From: Lachnoclostridium sp. UBA7097
Lineage (GTDB): Bacteria; Bacillota; Clostridia; Lachnospirales; Lachnospiraceae
NCBI GenBank assembly: GCA_002499945.1
Contig: DKYP01000100.1
Location: 1-64,000 of the forward strand
DNA: 64,000 nt
Direction: 5' to 3'
The notes beneath the pieces were generated by a model that did no database searches, was not told the DNA's origin, and saw only the letters and a program-made list of their open reading frames with translations. Made by a program: the position numbers and the translations under genes. Positions 1 through 7,730 of the stretch are shown here, in pieces (within the stretch, counting starts at the first letter, position 1; every line of letters begins with the position of its first letter).

Positions 1-59
1 GGAAAATCTAATCGTTCGTGAGTAAAAAAAATAAAGTAAATTATATAAGGAGAATTACT

Positions 60-1586
60 ATGTTACCAACAAGCACTATTGCAGTATTAATTGCATTTGT
101 ACTTTATCTTGTTATTTTAATTGGAATAGGTGTCTGGTCAATGAAAAGGACTTCAAGCACAGAGGACTATTTCCTTGGCGGAAGGGGACTTGGCGGCTGG
201 GTTGCCGCCCTGTCTGCACAGGCATCCGACATGAGCGGCTGGCTGCTTATGGGGCTTCCTGGTTCTATATATGCACTAGGGACAGGACAGGCATGGATTG
301 CCATAGGTTTATTTATTGGTACTGTCTGTAACTGGCTTTTTATATCCAAAAGGCTCAGGCGTTATACAATAGTTGCAGGCAATTCAATGACACTGCCTGA
401 ATTTTTTGAGAACAGGTACCATGATAAGAAAAAGATAATTTTAACAATATCATCAATAGTAATAGTAATATTTTTCCTTGTTTATACAGCTTCTGCGCTG
501 GCATCAGGAGGAAAGCTTTTTAATGCAGTATTTGGGATTGATTACCATATTGCACTTGCAATAGGGGCGGTAGTAATCCTTATTTATACATTTCTTGGAG
601 GTTTCCTTGCTGTATGTACAACAGATTTTGTACAAGGGATGCTTATGCTTGCCGGGCTTATGGTTGTTCCAATATTTGCGTATTCATTTATTGATGGAAG
701 TTTTGAAGAACAGGTTGTGGCAAGCGGGATTGCAAGTTATAATGATTATATGAGCCTTTTTTCTAATGGAGGGAAGCCATACAGGTTTATTGATATACTT
801 TCACAGCTTGCATGGGGTCTTGGATATTGTGGTATGCCACATATACTTGTACGTTTTATGGCGATAAAGAGTGAGAAAGAAATTAAAAAATCAAGTGCAG
901 TTGCTATTATATGGTGCTTTTTATCACTGGTTGCTGCCTGTATTATAGGCGTACTTGGCAGGGCATACTTTGGAAGTAATGTACTAGAGGATTCCGAAAA
1001 TGTATTTATACAGATGATAAACAGTGTATTTAACAGTAACCTTGCACTTCCATTTATTGGTGGTATTTTTATATGTGGCATACTTGCTGCAATAATGTCT
1101 ACTGCGGATTCACAGCTTTTAGTATGTGCTTCTTCCGTATCAAAGGATATTTATAAAAATATAGTAAAACCAGATGCAGATGATAAAAAAGTATTGCAGA
1201 TAAGCAGGATTACAGTTATAGCTGTAGCTGTGCTTGCATTTATAATAGCATGGGACCCTGAAAGCAGCATAATGGGGCTTGTATCTGATGCGTGGGCAGG
1301 GCTTGGTTCTGCGTTCGGGCCAGTTGTTGTTGCATCACTTTTCTGGAAGAGGACAAACCTTTATGGTGCAGTTGCAGGAATTGTATCAGGCGGACTTACA
1401 GTTATTATATGGGATTATATACCACTTGCCGGCGGACAGACAATATATGCAGCAACAGGAATTTACTCACTTCTTGTTGGATTTGCAATCAGTTTTTTAT
1501 TTATAATTGTAACAAGCCTTTGCACAAAAGCACCAGGGCAGGATATACTGGATGAATTTGAAAAAGCTAAAACAGCTGTGGAATAG
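60..1586 (+). CDS. putP: Sodium/proline-type solute symporter (SSS family)
   Basis: Secondary transporter that imports a small solute, most likely proline, with Na+ across the cytoplasmic membrane. The 508-residue chain is almost entirely hydrophobic, with about 12-13 membrane segments, and carries the family signature GGRGLGGW followed by SAQASDMSGW after the first segment. Length fits PutP (about 500). An in-frame GTG lies at 18, but the ATG at 60 has AAGGAG seven bases before it, so 60 is preferred. The gene starts close to the window edge, so its promoter is not visible. Substrate is inferred from family resemblance only; other SSS members carry pantothenate or sugars. Confidence 0.9.
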   Translation: MLPTSTIAVLIAFVLYLVILIGIGVWSMKRTSSTEDYFLGGRGLGGWVAALSAQASDMSGWLLMGLPGSIYALGTGQAWIAIGLFIGTVCNWLFISKRLRRYTIVAGNSMTLPEFFENRYHDKKKIILTISSIVIVIFFLVYTASALASGGKLFNAVFGIDYHIALAIGAVVILIYTFLGGFLAVCTTDFVQGMLMLAGLMVVPIFAYSFIDGSFEEQVVASGIASYNDYMSLFSNGGKPYRFIDILSQLAWGLGYCGMPHILVRFMAIKSEKEIKKSSAVAIIWCFLSLVAACIIGVLGRAYFGSNVLEDSENVFIQMINSVFNSNLALPFIGGIFICGILAAIMSTADSQLLVCASSVSKDIYKNIVKPDADDKKVLQISRITVIAVAVLAFIIAWDPESSIMGLVSDAWAGLGSAFGPVVVASLFWKRTNLYGAVAGIVSGGLTVIIWDYIPLAGGQTIYAATGIYSLLVGFAISFLFIIVTSLCTKAPGQDILDEFEKAKTAVE

Positions 1587-1708
1587 TAAAAATAATATTA
1601 AAATTCCAATATTTGCTGTGCTGGTTATAAAATCTGGAATAATATTTTCTCCTTGTGCCATACTAATGGTGCAAAAATAATTATTAAAATAACAGAAAGG
1701 GAGAAAAT

Positions 1709-2191
1709 ATGAGGAAAAAAGCTTATTTATTTATCACGGCAATGTCACTGTCAGTTATGCTTTTTAGCGGATGTGGCAACAGAAATAACAATAATTCTGC
1801 TACATCCCCTGGTACGACGAATGATGCCAATGGTAACAATGACAATGGAAACAATGGCAATGACGGCACAAATAATGGTGATAATGTTATGGATGACCTG
1901 GAAGACGGGGCTGATGACATTATTGACGGTGCAGGTGATGCGGTAGATGACATGACAGGCAATGATAATGGCGGTACAGGTGCAGCAGGCAATGGTACAG
2001 GCGGTACAGGTACAACAGGCAATGGTACAACAGGTGGTACTGGTACTGGTGCAGATACCAATGATGATAATATAAATGACAAAAATAATAATGCTGCCAG
2101 CGGGGATAATAAAGGCGGCACTACAAACAGGACAGATGATAATAATGGTACAACAGGTAATGATAATAACAAAACAAACAATAATAGATAG
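1709..2191 (+). CDS. Low-complexity Asn/Gly/Thr/Asp-rich lipoprotein
   Basis: Putative surface lipoprotein of 160 residues with unknown function. A signal peptide with a hydrophobic core ends in the lipobox LFSGC, so Cys22 would be lipidated and the rest exported. The mature part is almost wholly Asn, Gly, Thr, Asp and Ala, with GTGG/GNG-type repeats and one acidic stretch (around residues 65-85, DDLEDGADDIIDGAGDAVDD), which looks like an unstructured spacer with a small amphipathic segment. The start is set by a good ribosome site (AAAGGGAG) before ATG 1709. A long open frame on the opposite strand is a by-product of the repetitive composition. The short repeats could vary in copy number between strains. 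Confidence 0.75.
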   Translation: MRKKAYLFITAMSLSVMLFSGCGNRNNNNSATSPGTTNDANGNNDNGNNGNDGTNNGDNVMDDLEDGADDIIDGAGDAVDDMTGNDNGGTGAAGNGTGGTGTTGNGTTGGTGTGADTNDDNINDKNNNAASGDNKGGTTNRTDDNNGTTGNDNNKTNNNR

Positions 2192-2219
2192 GTTTATCTG
2201 TTCCTGTAATTTTTAAAAG

Positions 2220-2276
2220 CCTCCTGGACATTGGTGTATATTTATGCAAAATGCACTTATGTCCAGGGGGTGTTTT
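2220..2276 (+). terminator. Long hairpin after the lipoprotein gene
   Basis: CCTCCTGGACAT (2220-2231) pairs with ATGTCCAGGGGG (2259-2270), a 12-bp stem with one G-U pair, followed by TGTTTT. It probably terminates the lipoprotein transcript. The same stretch also holds the possible original start of the kinase gene now split by the insertion sequence. Confidence 0.55.
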
Positions 2277-2424
2277 AAGATTAACCAGTTTTTTAACCCT
2301 GTGCAGCAAAAAGTCCCCAACTTCTAAAGTTGGGGATGAATTGCGTCTTATTGCACCTCTTGACAAATAGAAGATAATATGTCACAATAAAATCAGTCGA
2401 AAAATAAGAAAGGCTGATAAATTT

Positions 2425-2826
2425 ATGGAATTAGACAGCAATGCACATTCAGTATTTTTGTTGTGCTATCATCTTGTGCTGGTTGTGAAATACCGAAGAA
2501 AAGTATTTGATGATAAAATTTCTGAAAGAGCTAAAGAAATATTTGGGTATATTGCGCCAAATTACAATATAACTTTGCATGAATGGAACCATGACAAAGA
2601 CCATGTGCATATTTTGTTCAAAGCCCATCCAAAAAGTGAAATAAGCAAATTCATAAACGCATATAAAAGTGCAAGCAGCAGGCTTTTGAAAAAGGAATTT
2701 CCGGAAATAAGACAAAAGTTATGGAAAGAATATTTCTGGAGTCAAAGTTTTTGCTTGCTTACAACAGGAGGGGCACCTGCTGAAGTAATTAGGAAATATA
2801 TTGAAACACAAGGACAAAAGACTTAA
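2425..2826 (+). CDS. tnpA: IS200/IS605 Y1 transposase TnpA
   Basis: Single-strand DNA transposase of the HUH/Y1 family, which acts as a dimer on the subterminal hairpins of its element. The 133-residue length is typical. The metal-binding HUH motif is visible as H60-V61-H62 in KDHVHILF, and the likely nucleophile is Tyr125 in VIRKYIETQ. It lies between the left-end palindrome and tnpB, 16 bases before the preferred tnpB start. No truncation or frameshift is seen, so it could mobilise both this copy and the transposase-less relative at 29585-29883. Confidence 0.92.
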   Translation: MELDSNAHSVFLLCYHLVLVVKYRRKVFDDKISERAKEIFGYIAPNYNITLHEWNHDKDHVHILFKAHPKSEISKFINAYKSASSRLLKKEFPEIRQKLWKEYFWSQSFCLLTTGGAPAEVIRKYIETQGQKT

Positions 2827-2842
2827 AAACGAGGTGGAACGC

Positions 2843-3940
2843 ATGGCAAACAAAGCATATAAATTCAGGATATATCCAAACAGCAGACAGAGGGTTTTGT
2901 TTGCCAGGACATTTGGTTGTGTGAGATTTATTTATAACAAAATGCTTTCCGATAAAATTAAGTATTATGAAGAAACCAAACAAAAGCTGGACAATACGCC
3001 TGCACAATATAAGAAAGAATTTGGGTGGCTGAAAGAGGTTGACAGTTTAGCACTTGCAAATGCACAAATGAATTTGCAGAAAGCGTATAATAACTTTTTC
3101 AGGAGCCCTAAAACAGGCTTTCCAAAATTCAAGTCAAAACATAGCAACAGAAACTCTTACACAACAAATAACCAGAAGGGTTCTGTTTCTATCGGAAATG
3201 GCTGTATTAAGCTGCCTAAAATTGGTCTTGTGAAGTTAAAACAACACCGCCAGGTCCCGTCCGGTTACAAACTCAAATCCGTAACAATAAGCCAGACGCC
3301 AAGCGGGAAGTATTTTGCAAGCGTTTTGTTCGAGTATGAAAACCAAGTACAAGAACAGGGCCTGCATAGCTTTTTGGGGCTTGATTTTTCTATGCACGGG
3401 CTGTACAAGGACAGTAATGGCAATGAACCAGCATATCCAGGATACTACAGAAGTGCCGAAAAAAAACTAAAACGTGGCCAGCGTAAATTATCGCTTATGC
3501 AAAAAGATTCTAAAAACCGTAATAAGCAACGTATAAAAGTTGCAAGGCTGCACGAAAAAGTTGCAAACCAAAGAAAAGATTTTTTGCATAAACAGTCAAG
3601 ACAGATAGTGGATGCTTATGATTGTATCTGCATAGAAAACCTTGATATGAAAGCTATGTCACAATGTTTGAATTTTGGCAAATCTGTATCTGATAACGGC
3701 TGGGGCATGTTTGTAACTTTTTTGCAGTACAAACTTGAAGAAACGGGTAAAAAACTTGTAAAAATAGAAAAATTCTTTGCAAGCAGCCAAATTTGTAATG
3801 TATGTGGATACAAGAACACGGCAACTAAAAACTTATCTATAAGGGCATGGGACTGTCCCGAATGTGGCACCCACCATGACAGGGATGTAAATGCCGCTAT
3901 AAATATAAGAAACGAAGGTATGCGTATTATAAATGCATAG
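2843..3940 (+). CDS. tnpB: TnpB RNA-guided nuclease of IS605 element
   Basis: TnpB proteins are RuvC-type nucleases guided by an RNA made from the right end of the element; they cut DNA next to the element's target motif and favour its retention. This 365-residue protein has an N-terminal helix-turn-helix-like region, a RuvC core with D181 (in FLGLDFS) and E265 (in CIENLD), a CxxC...CxxC zinc finger (C318, C321, C338, C341), and the last catalytic Asp, about D348, in HDRDVNAA. The frame is open back to a TTG at 2801 overlapping tnpA, but ATG 2843 has GAGGTGG before it and starts at the usual MANKAYKFRIYP. All catalytic residues are present, so it should be functional. Confidence 0.92.
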   Translation: MANKAYKFRIYPNSRQRVLFARTFGCVRFIYNKMLSDKIKYYEETKQKLDNTPAQYKKEFGWLKEVDSLALANAQMNLQKAYNNFFRSPKTGFPKFKSKHSNRNSYTTNNQKGSVSIGNGCIKLPKIGLVKLKQHRQVPSGYKLKSVTISQTPSGKYFASVLFEYENQVQEQGLHSFLGLDFSMHGLYKDSNGNEPAYPGYYRSAEKKLKRGQRKLSLMQKDSKNRNKQRIKVARLHEKVANQRKDFLHKQSRQIVDAYDCICIENLDMKAMSQCLNFGKSVSDNGWGMFVTFLQYKLEETGKKLVKIEKFFASSQICNVCGYKNTATKNLSIRAWDCPECGTHHDRDVNAAINIRNEGMRIINA

Positions 3941-3949
3941 CTGGTTGTA

Positions 3950-4057
3950 CAAAACCGTGGGACGCACGGGGTTAGCCCGTTGATACTTAGTTCGTTGGAA
4001 CTATTGAGCGGGAAGCCCCCGCCTCTATGCGTAGCATAGGCGGTGGGAGTACGTCAC
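3950..4057 (+). ncRNA. Omega-RNA (reRNA) scaffold at IS605 right end
   Basis: The stretch from the tnpB stop to the element's end is where TnpB guide RNAs are known to be encoded. It shows a structured run (AAAACCGT, then GGGGTTAGC, CGTTGATACT, TTGAGCG) ending in the right-end palindrome. Nearly the same run recurs in the second element at 29585-29690 on the other strand, which shows that this RNA region is conserved apart from any protein. The guide would be the bases just outside the element, from 4058. The 5' end is not defined, because omega-RNAs usually begin inside tnpB. Confidence 0.6.
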
Positions 4058-4070
4058 TTTATATATTATA

Positions 4071-5309
4071 GTGTTTCTACAGATAATTACAGGTTTTCAT
4101 TTCTTTACAAAATTTATTGGAAAGAAAGTAAACCTGTTTTATTATTTATTATTTGCAATATCCGGTACTGTTTCTATAACAGTTATACAAAATCCCGGTA
4201 TGGCAGATTTCATGGTATATATATTTCTGCTTATATTAAATGGCATTTTTATATATAGGGCAGAAGTTGTGGAGGTTATTTTATATGCTGTCCTTACAGC
4301 TGGAATCTTGCAGCTTTGTTATGGGATTTTTAATTCAATACTTGGAATTTTATATCCATTTATACTTTATTTTAATAATAATATTCCTGGAATTTTATTT
4401 ATTTTAATTGGGAATATGGCGCTGCCTGCTACAATTCTTTGCTATAAAGTTTTATATAAATATTTTTCATATAATGAAACAATAAAAAGCCGTTATGTGC
4501 TTATGGTTTTTGTTCCTGTTTTAATGTTATTTCTGGCAGCAGGTTATATAAGTGCAAAGTTTTATACAAATGCAGATACAACAGATGGCATTTTAAATAC
4601 AAGACATTTATATCTGCTGGTAATACAGCTTTTTGGAATGGTAAGCCTTGGCTGTATTTTATTTACTTATAAAAAGCTTCTGGAAAATTTCCGTTTAAAT
4701 ACAGAACTTTCACTTCTTTTGCAGGAAGAACATTTATTAGGGCAGTATGCAGAGGAAGCAAGGATTAATTATGAAAAAACAAGGTCATTCCGACATGATA
4801 TTAAAAACCATATAACAATAATAAAAGAACTTTTGCAAAATGGAAAAACAGGGCAGGCATTGAATTATACAATGGATATGGAGAATATGGCAGCAGAAAT
4901 GTCATTCCAGTATAATACAAATAACCCGGTATTAAATATTTTATTTGGAAATAAACTTAGCATGGCAAAGGATATTGGCGCAGATGTACAGTGCTTTCTT
5001 GTGCTGCCATATCCATGTGCTGTGCGTGATATAGATTTTTGCATTATCCTGTCAAACTTGCTTGACAATGCAGTAAATGCCTGCAAGGAAGCAGGCTGTA
5101 TGGAAGAAAAATTTATTTATGTTACAGGAAAGGTACAGGGGGATTTTATTTTAATAGAAGTCCGGAACAGTTTTAATGGAAAGGCTGTATACAAGGAAGG
5201 TACAGGACTTTCAAATGCCAGGGCGGCAGCAGCAAGGTATAATGGTGCATTAAATATAAGTATACAGGATAAAACTTTTACTGCCAGTGTACTGCTTGCC
5301 ATAAAATAA
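4071..5309 (+). CDS. AgrC-like GHKL sensor histidine kinase, 5' end cut by IS605
   Basis: Membrane sensor kinase of the AgrC/VirS type: about six N-terminal membrane segments (to about residue 210), a short coiled coil, the H-box FRHDIKNH (His near 241), the N-box LLDNAVNAC, and a G-box GTGLSNA. The best start inside the present sequence is GTG 4071, but no ribosome site precedes it and it falls inside membrane segment 1. Joining 2251-2297 to 4058 onward keeps the frame open from ATG 2251 and adds a convincing start to that segment. The insertion sequence therefore probably split the gene. No LytTR-type response regulator is adjacent, so it is an orphan and may be inactive. Confidence 0.75.
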   Translation: MFLQIITGFHFFTKFIGKKVNLFYYLLFAISGTVSITVIQNPGMADFMVYIFLLILNGIFIYRAEVVEVILYAVLTAGILQLCYGIFNSILGILYPFILYFNNNIPGILFILIGNMALPATILCYKVLYKYFSYNETIKSRYVLMVFVPVLMLFLAAGYISAKFYTNADTTDGILNTRHLYLLVIQLFGMVSLGCILFTYKKLLENFRLNTELSLLLQEEHLLGQYAEEARINYEKTRSFRHDIKNHITIIKELLQNGKTGQALNYTMDMENMAAEMSFQYNTNNPVLNILFGNKLSMAKDIGADVQCFLVLPYPCAVRDIDFCIILSNLLDNAVNACKEAGCMEEKFIYVTGKVQGDFILIEVRNSFNGKAVYKEGTGLSNARAAAARYNGALNISIQDKTFTASVLLAIK

Positions 5310-5422
5310 CCATTCCACATCATGTAGAGAACATTCCACAACATAATACTTGATTTACTTTTGGTAAAAGACGAAAGAATTATTGTAATAAAAATTTAAC
5401 AGGAATTAAGGAGGTAAAGTTT

Positions 5423-5776
5423 ATGTTGGCTGGAATTAATGGAAGTTACAATTACTACAGAAACAGTTCTGTATTACAGGAAAAGGAAGGAACAGAATCC
5501 ACACAGGATTTAAAGGAAGAGGACAGCAAAGTAAGAGATAATAAAAATGAATATGGAAGGATGCCTGTTCCGAAGGACCAGTATATTAAAAACAGCGAAG
5601 AAGAAAAAGAGCCTGCCGGGTTATATTATTTAGGAAAAGATGAAAACGGAAAAGGTTATAAATACTTTTCCGTTTTCTGTTATTCTTTATACTGTTTGTT
5701 ATATAAAATACTTTTCCATAATTCTTTTTATTACCCCATTTTTGACTTCAAAGAAAAATGGCATTTCAGGCTGTGA
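5423..5776 (+). CDS. Small unknown protein whose frame runs through a terminator
   Basis: Not recognised. A strong ribosome site (AAGGAGGTAAAG) precedes ATG 5423. The first 80 residues are polar and charged (Tyr/Asn at the start, then Glu/Lys-rich), suggesting a soluble or disordered protein. From about residue 74 the frame passes through a 12-bp hairpin that looks like a terminator, and the last 35 residues are hydrophobic, AT-rich read-through that overlaps the 3' end of the opposing blaR1-like gene by 78 bases. The simplest reading is that a longer ancestral gene lost its 3' end, or that translation past the hairpin is rare. The N-terminal half is likely real. Confidence 0.5.
   Translation: MLAGINGSYNYYRNSSVLQEKEGTESTQDLKEEDSKVRDNKNEYGRMPVPKDQYIKNSEEEKEPAGLYYLGKDENGKGYKYFSVFCYSLYCLLYKILFHNSFYYPIFDFKEKWHFRL
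5642..5677 (+). terminator. Hairpin inside the end of the 5423 gene, between convergent genes
   Basis: GAAAACGGAAAA (5642-5653) pairs with TTTTCCGTTTTC (5666-5677) in a perfect 12-bp stem. It lies between convergent genes and has A/T runs on both sides, so it could stop transcription from either direction. Confidence 0.6.
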
Positions 5777-7171
5777 ATTTTTATAAGTTGCCAGATACTT
5801 GCGGAATACTTCTTTATCTTTTGTATATGTAAGTTTTACATTATAAGGGTGTTGGCTATAAGTACCAATAATATTTTTATCATTTTTAAATTTATCTTCC
5901 CAGTCAAGAAACATAAATTCTGTATTTTCATCTATTTTCCAGGCAGCTGTGGTTTTGTCCGGGTTATTAAAATAATATCCAGGAAGAAGGTCATACTCCA
6001 TATCAAGCCCTAATTCTTTTATACGTTTGGTATCATCATAACTAATATATTCAAGCGGGTCGGTTATAAGTGTATTTTCTGTCATTCCACGTACAAAGGC
6101 ACAATCCATTGTATGTATATAATTTCCATCTTCCCATGTCTGCCACCATTCTTCTGGTTTTGTAGTTTCTTCTGGTTCTTTATTATTTACAATTTTATCT
6201 GCTGGTGCATTCTGTTTTTCTTGTAGCGGGTTTCCTCCTGCAAATACAAAAGTTGCTATCAGGACAATTATTGCCATTATAGTTATTGCTATTGTTGGTT
6301 TTTTGTATTTAATAATATGTCTAATACGGCTTCCTGTTTCATTTTCACCAAATGCAGCAAATGTTTTTATAAGATTTTTTCTGCCAGATGCAAGTTTTAA
6401 CAAGGATATAGAATATTCAGCCCTTATATCCCCGCCAGTTTTTTTCATAACAGCTTCATCACAAGACATTTCCATATCTTTTTCAGACAGATGGAATGCA
6501 AGCCATACAAGCGGGTTAAACCAGTGTATGGCAAGGGCAGCAAATGCCAGGAGTTTAATAATATAATCTTTTCTGCGTATATGAATCTGTTCATGCAGGA
6601 TAATATATTCCTGTTCAGAAGCAGAAAGTGAAGAGGGCAGGTAAATCCTTGGGTGCAGTATCCCATATACAAATGGTGAAGTAATATAATCAGACAAAAA
6701 AACCTGCCTGTTTAACGGGACTGCTGCTAAAAGACGCCTTCTAAGGCAGAAGAGCGGTACAGCATTATGCAAAGTTATAACAATAATTCCTGTAAGCCAT
6801 ATTATTGTTCCACAGTATAAAAATATATTGATGGCAGTTTCTGGAACGGTATTTTCTGGCATAATATTATTTTTATTTGTAATTTTTATCTGAGGTACAG
6901 TTTTTTGTATATTTATTGTATTTTGCGGATGTTTTTTTGTATTTATATTTTTCTCTGCAATTTTATACGGAGTACCTGTAAATTGCAGTACGGATATATG
7001 TGTAAAGAAAGATACCGGGCATAAAAGCCTGAATAATACAACACTCCATAACATGTAACTGAAAATTTTAGGGGCTTTAAATAATATTGCCCTTGCAATA
7101 AGTACAGTAAGTATTACAATGCTTCCAGTAAAACTCATTTTTAAAACTGCCTGTAATAATGTGGCATCCAT
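5699..7171 (-). CDS. BlaR1/MecR1-type M56 membrane metalloprotease
   Basis: Membrane-embedded zinc protease that in the BlaR1 family relays an outside signal and leads to cleavage of the partner repressor. The 490-residue protein has N-terminal membrane segments, an HEQIH zinc motif (about residues 195-199) followed by a further segment with WFNPLVWLAF, then a last membrane segment near residue 295 and an extracellular domain of about 190 residues. That domain shows no SxxK/KTG penicillin-binding motif, so the signal sensed is probably not a beta-lactam. The gene follows the blaI-like gene with a 2-base gap and is surely co-transcribed. Its 3' end overlaps the convergent small gene. Confidence 0.85.
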   Translation of the reverse strand: MDATLLQAVLKMSFTGSIVILTVLIARAILFKAPKIFSYMLWSVVLFRLLCPVSFFTHISVLQFTGTPYKIAEKNINTKKHPQNTINIQKTVPQIKITNKNNIMPENTVPETAINIFLYCGTIIWLTGIIVITLHNAVPLFCLRRRLLAAVPLNRQVFLSDYITSPFVYGILHPRIYLPSSLSASEQEYIILHEQIHIRRKDYIIKLLAFAALAIHWFNPLVWLAFHLSEKDMEMSCDEAVMKKTGGDIRAEYSISLLKLASGRKNLIKTFAAFGENETGSRIRHIIKYKKPTIAITIMAIIVLIATFVFAGGNPLQEKQNAPADKIVNNKEPEETTKPEEWWQTWEDGNYIHTMDCAFVRGMTENTLITDPLEYISYDDTKRIKELGLDMEYDLLPGYYFNNPDKTTAAWKIDENTEFMFLDWEDKFKNDKNIIGTYSQHPYNVKLTYTKDKEVFRKYLATYKNSQPEMPFFFEVKNGVIKRIMEKYFI

Positions 7172-7173
7172 AA

Positions 7174-7536
7174 TTAATCCCCCCTGTTCTCTTCAATGAT
7201 TTTCTGAAGTTCCAGAATTTCCTGTTCTGATAATTTTTTGCGTTTTGTAAATGCTGCCAGGAACTTTGGCAATGAACCTGAAAATGTATTTTCTACAAAT
7301 TCTTCACTCTGGTGTGCGAGATATTCTTCTTTTGATACAAGTGAAGAAACAATACTGTTATTATTCTGGAAAAGCCCGCGTTCACATACCCTGCGCAGTA
7401 TGGTATATGTAGTGGATTTCTTCCAGTTTAATTCTTGTGCACATAATTTTACAAGTTCATTTGAAGGTAAGGGTTCATTGTTCCAGATAATTTCTGCAAA
7501 CCTCATTTCAATTTCCCCTAATTTGTATTCTGCCAT
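7174..7536 (-). CDS. BlaI/MecI-family transcriptional repressor
   Basis: Winged-helix DNA-binding repressor of 120 residues. The N-terminal domain reads LGEIEMRFAEIIW...KSTTYTILRRVCERGLF, the usual BlaI recognition fold, and the C-terminal helices form the dimer and cleavage region. A ribosome site (GGGGGAT) precedes ATG. It heads an operon with the M56 protease. A clear palindrome overlapping its promoter indicates autoregulation. No beta-lactamase gene is nearby. Dyads of this kind elsewhere in the genome would reveal other targets. Confidence 0.9.
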   Translation of the reverse strand: MAEYKLGEIEMRFAEIIWNNEPLPSNELVKLCAQELNWKKSTTYTILRRVCERGLFQNNNSIVSSLVSKEEYLAHQSEEFVENTFSGSLPKFLAAFTKRKKLSEQEILELQKIIEENRGD

Positions 7537-7585
7537 ACAAATCCCCCTTTTTATTTTTGGTTTACTATTAGCCGGCTATATGTGT

Positions 7586-7614
7586 AGTTTACTATGAGTA
7601 AACTAAAATGTCAA
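7586..7614 (-). promoter_or_regulatory. Promoter and operator of the blaI-blaR1-like operon
   Basis: On the minus strand TTGACA (7609-7614) is followed by a 17-base spacer and TAAACT (7586-7591). The palindrome AGTTTACTATGAGTAAACT (7586-7604) covers the -10 box and most of the spacer, as expected for BlaI-type repression. A partial second copy (GGTTTACTATT) lies at 7558-7568 in the leader. Confidence 0.75.
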
Positions 7615-7730
7615 CTGCTATTTTGTAATTAAATTTACTAAAAAATAAATAAAGGAAATAGGGAACAGGCGTCGAATATGTATATTAGACAGGTTTCTGG
7701 TTTAATGGTTACTTGAAAGGGGTGTGTTTT

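Larger units (their letters stand above)
2298..4057 (+). mobile_element. Complete IS200/IS605-type insertion sequence
   Basis: A single-strand transposing element with tnpA and tnpB in the same orientation and no terminal inverted repeats. The left end has a subterminal palindrome at 2314-2336 (TCCCCAAC/GTTGGGGA). The right end has another at about 4013-4050 and ends in ACGTCAC. The left boundary is placed after TTTAAC (2292-2297), because the second, related element in this window (29585-29883) is preceded by the same TTTAAC at the same distance from its conserved CAGCAA. Removing 2298-4057 joins an open reading frame into the downstream kinase gene, which independently supports both boundaries. 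Both genes look intact, so the element may be active. Confidence 0.88.

Noticed and set aside
1723..2181. Long open frame on the minus strand opposite the lipoprotein gene
   Set aside because: It is the mirror of the repetitive N/G/T codons, giving a Leu/Pro/Val-rich chain without a ribosome site or recognisable fold.
4043..4258. Short plus-strand frame starting in the IS605 right end
   Set aside because: It begins inside the element's terminal palindrome, overlaps the kinase in another frame and has no ribosome site.
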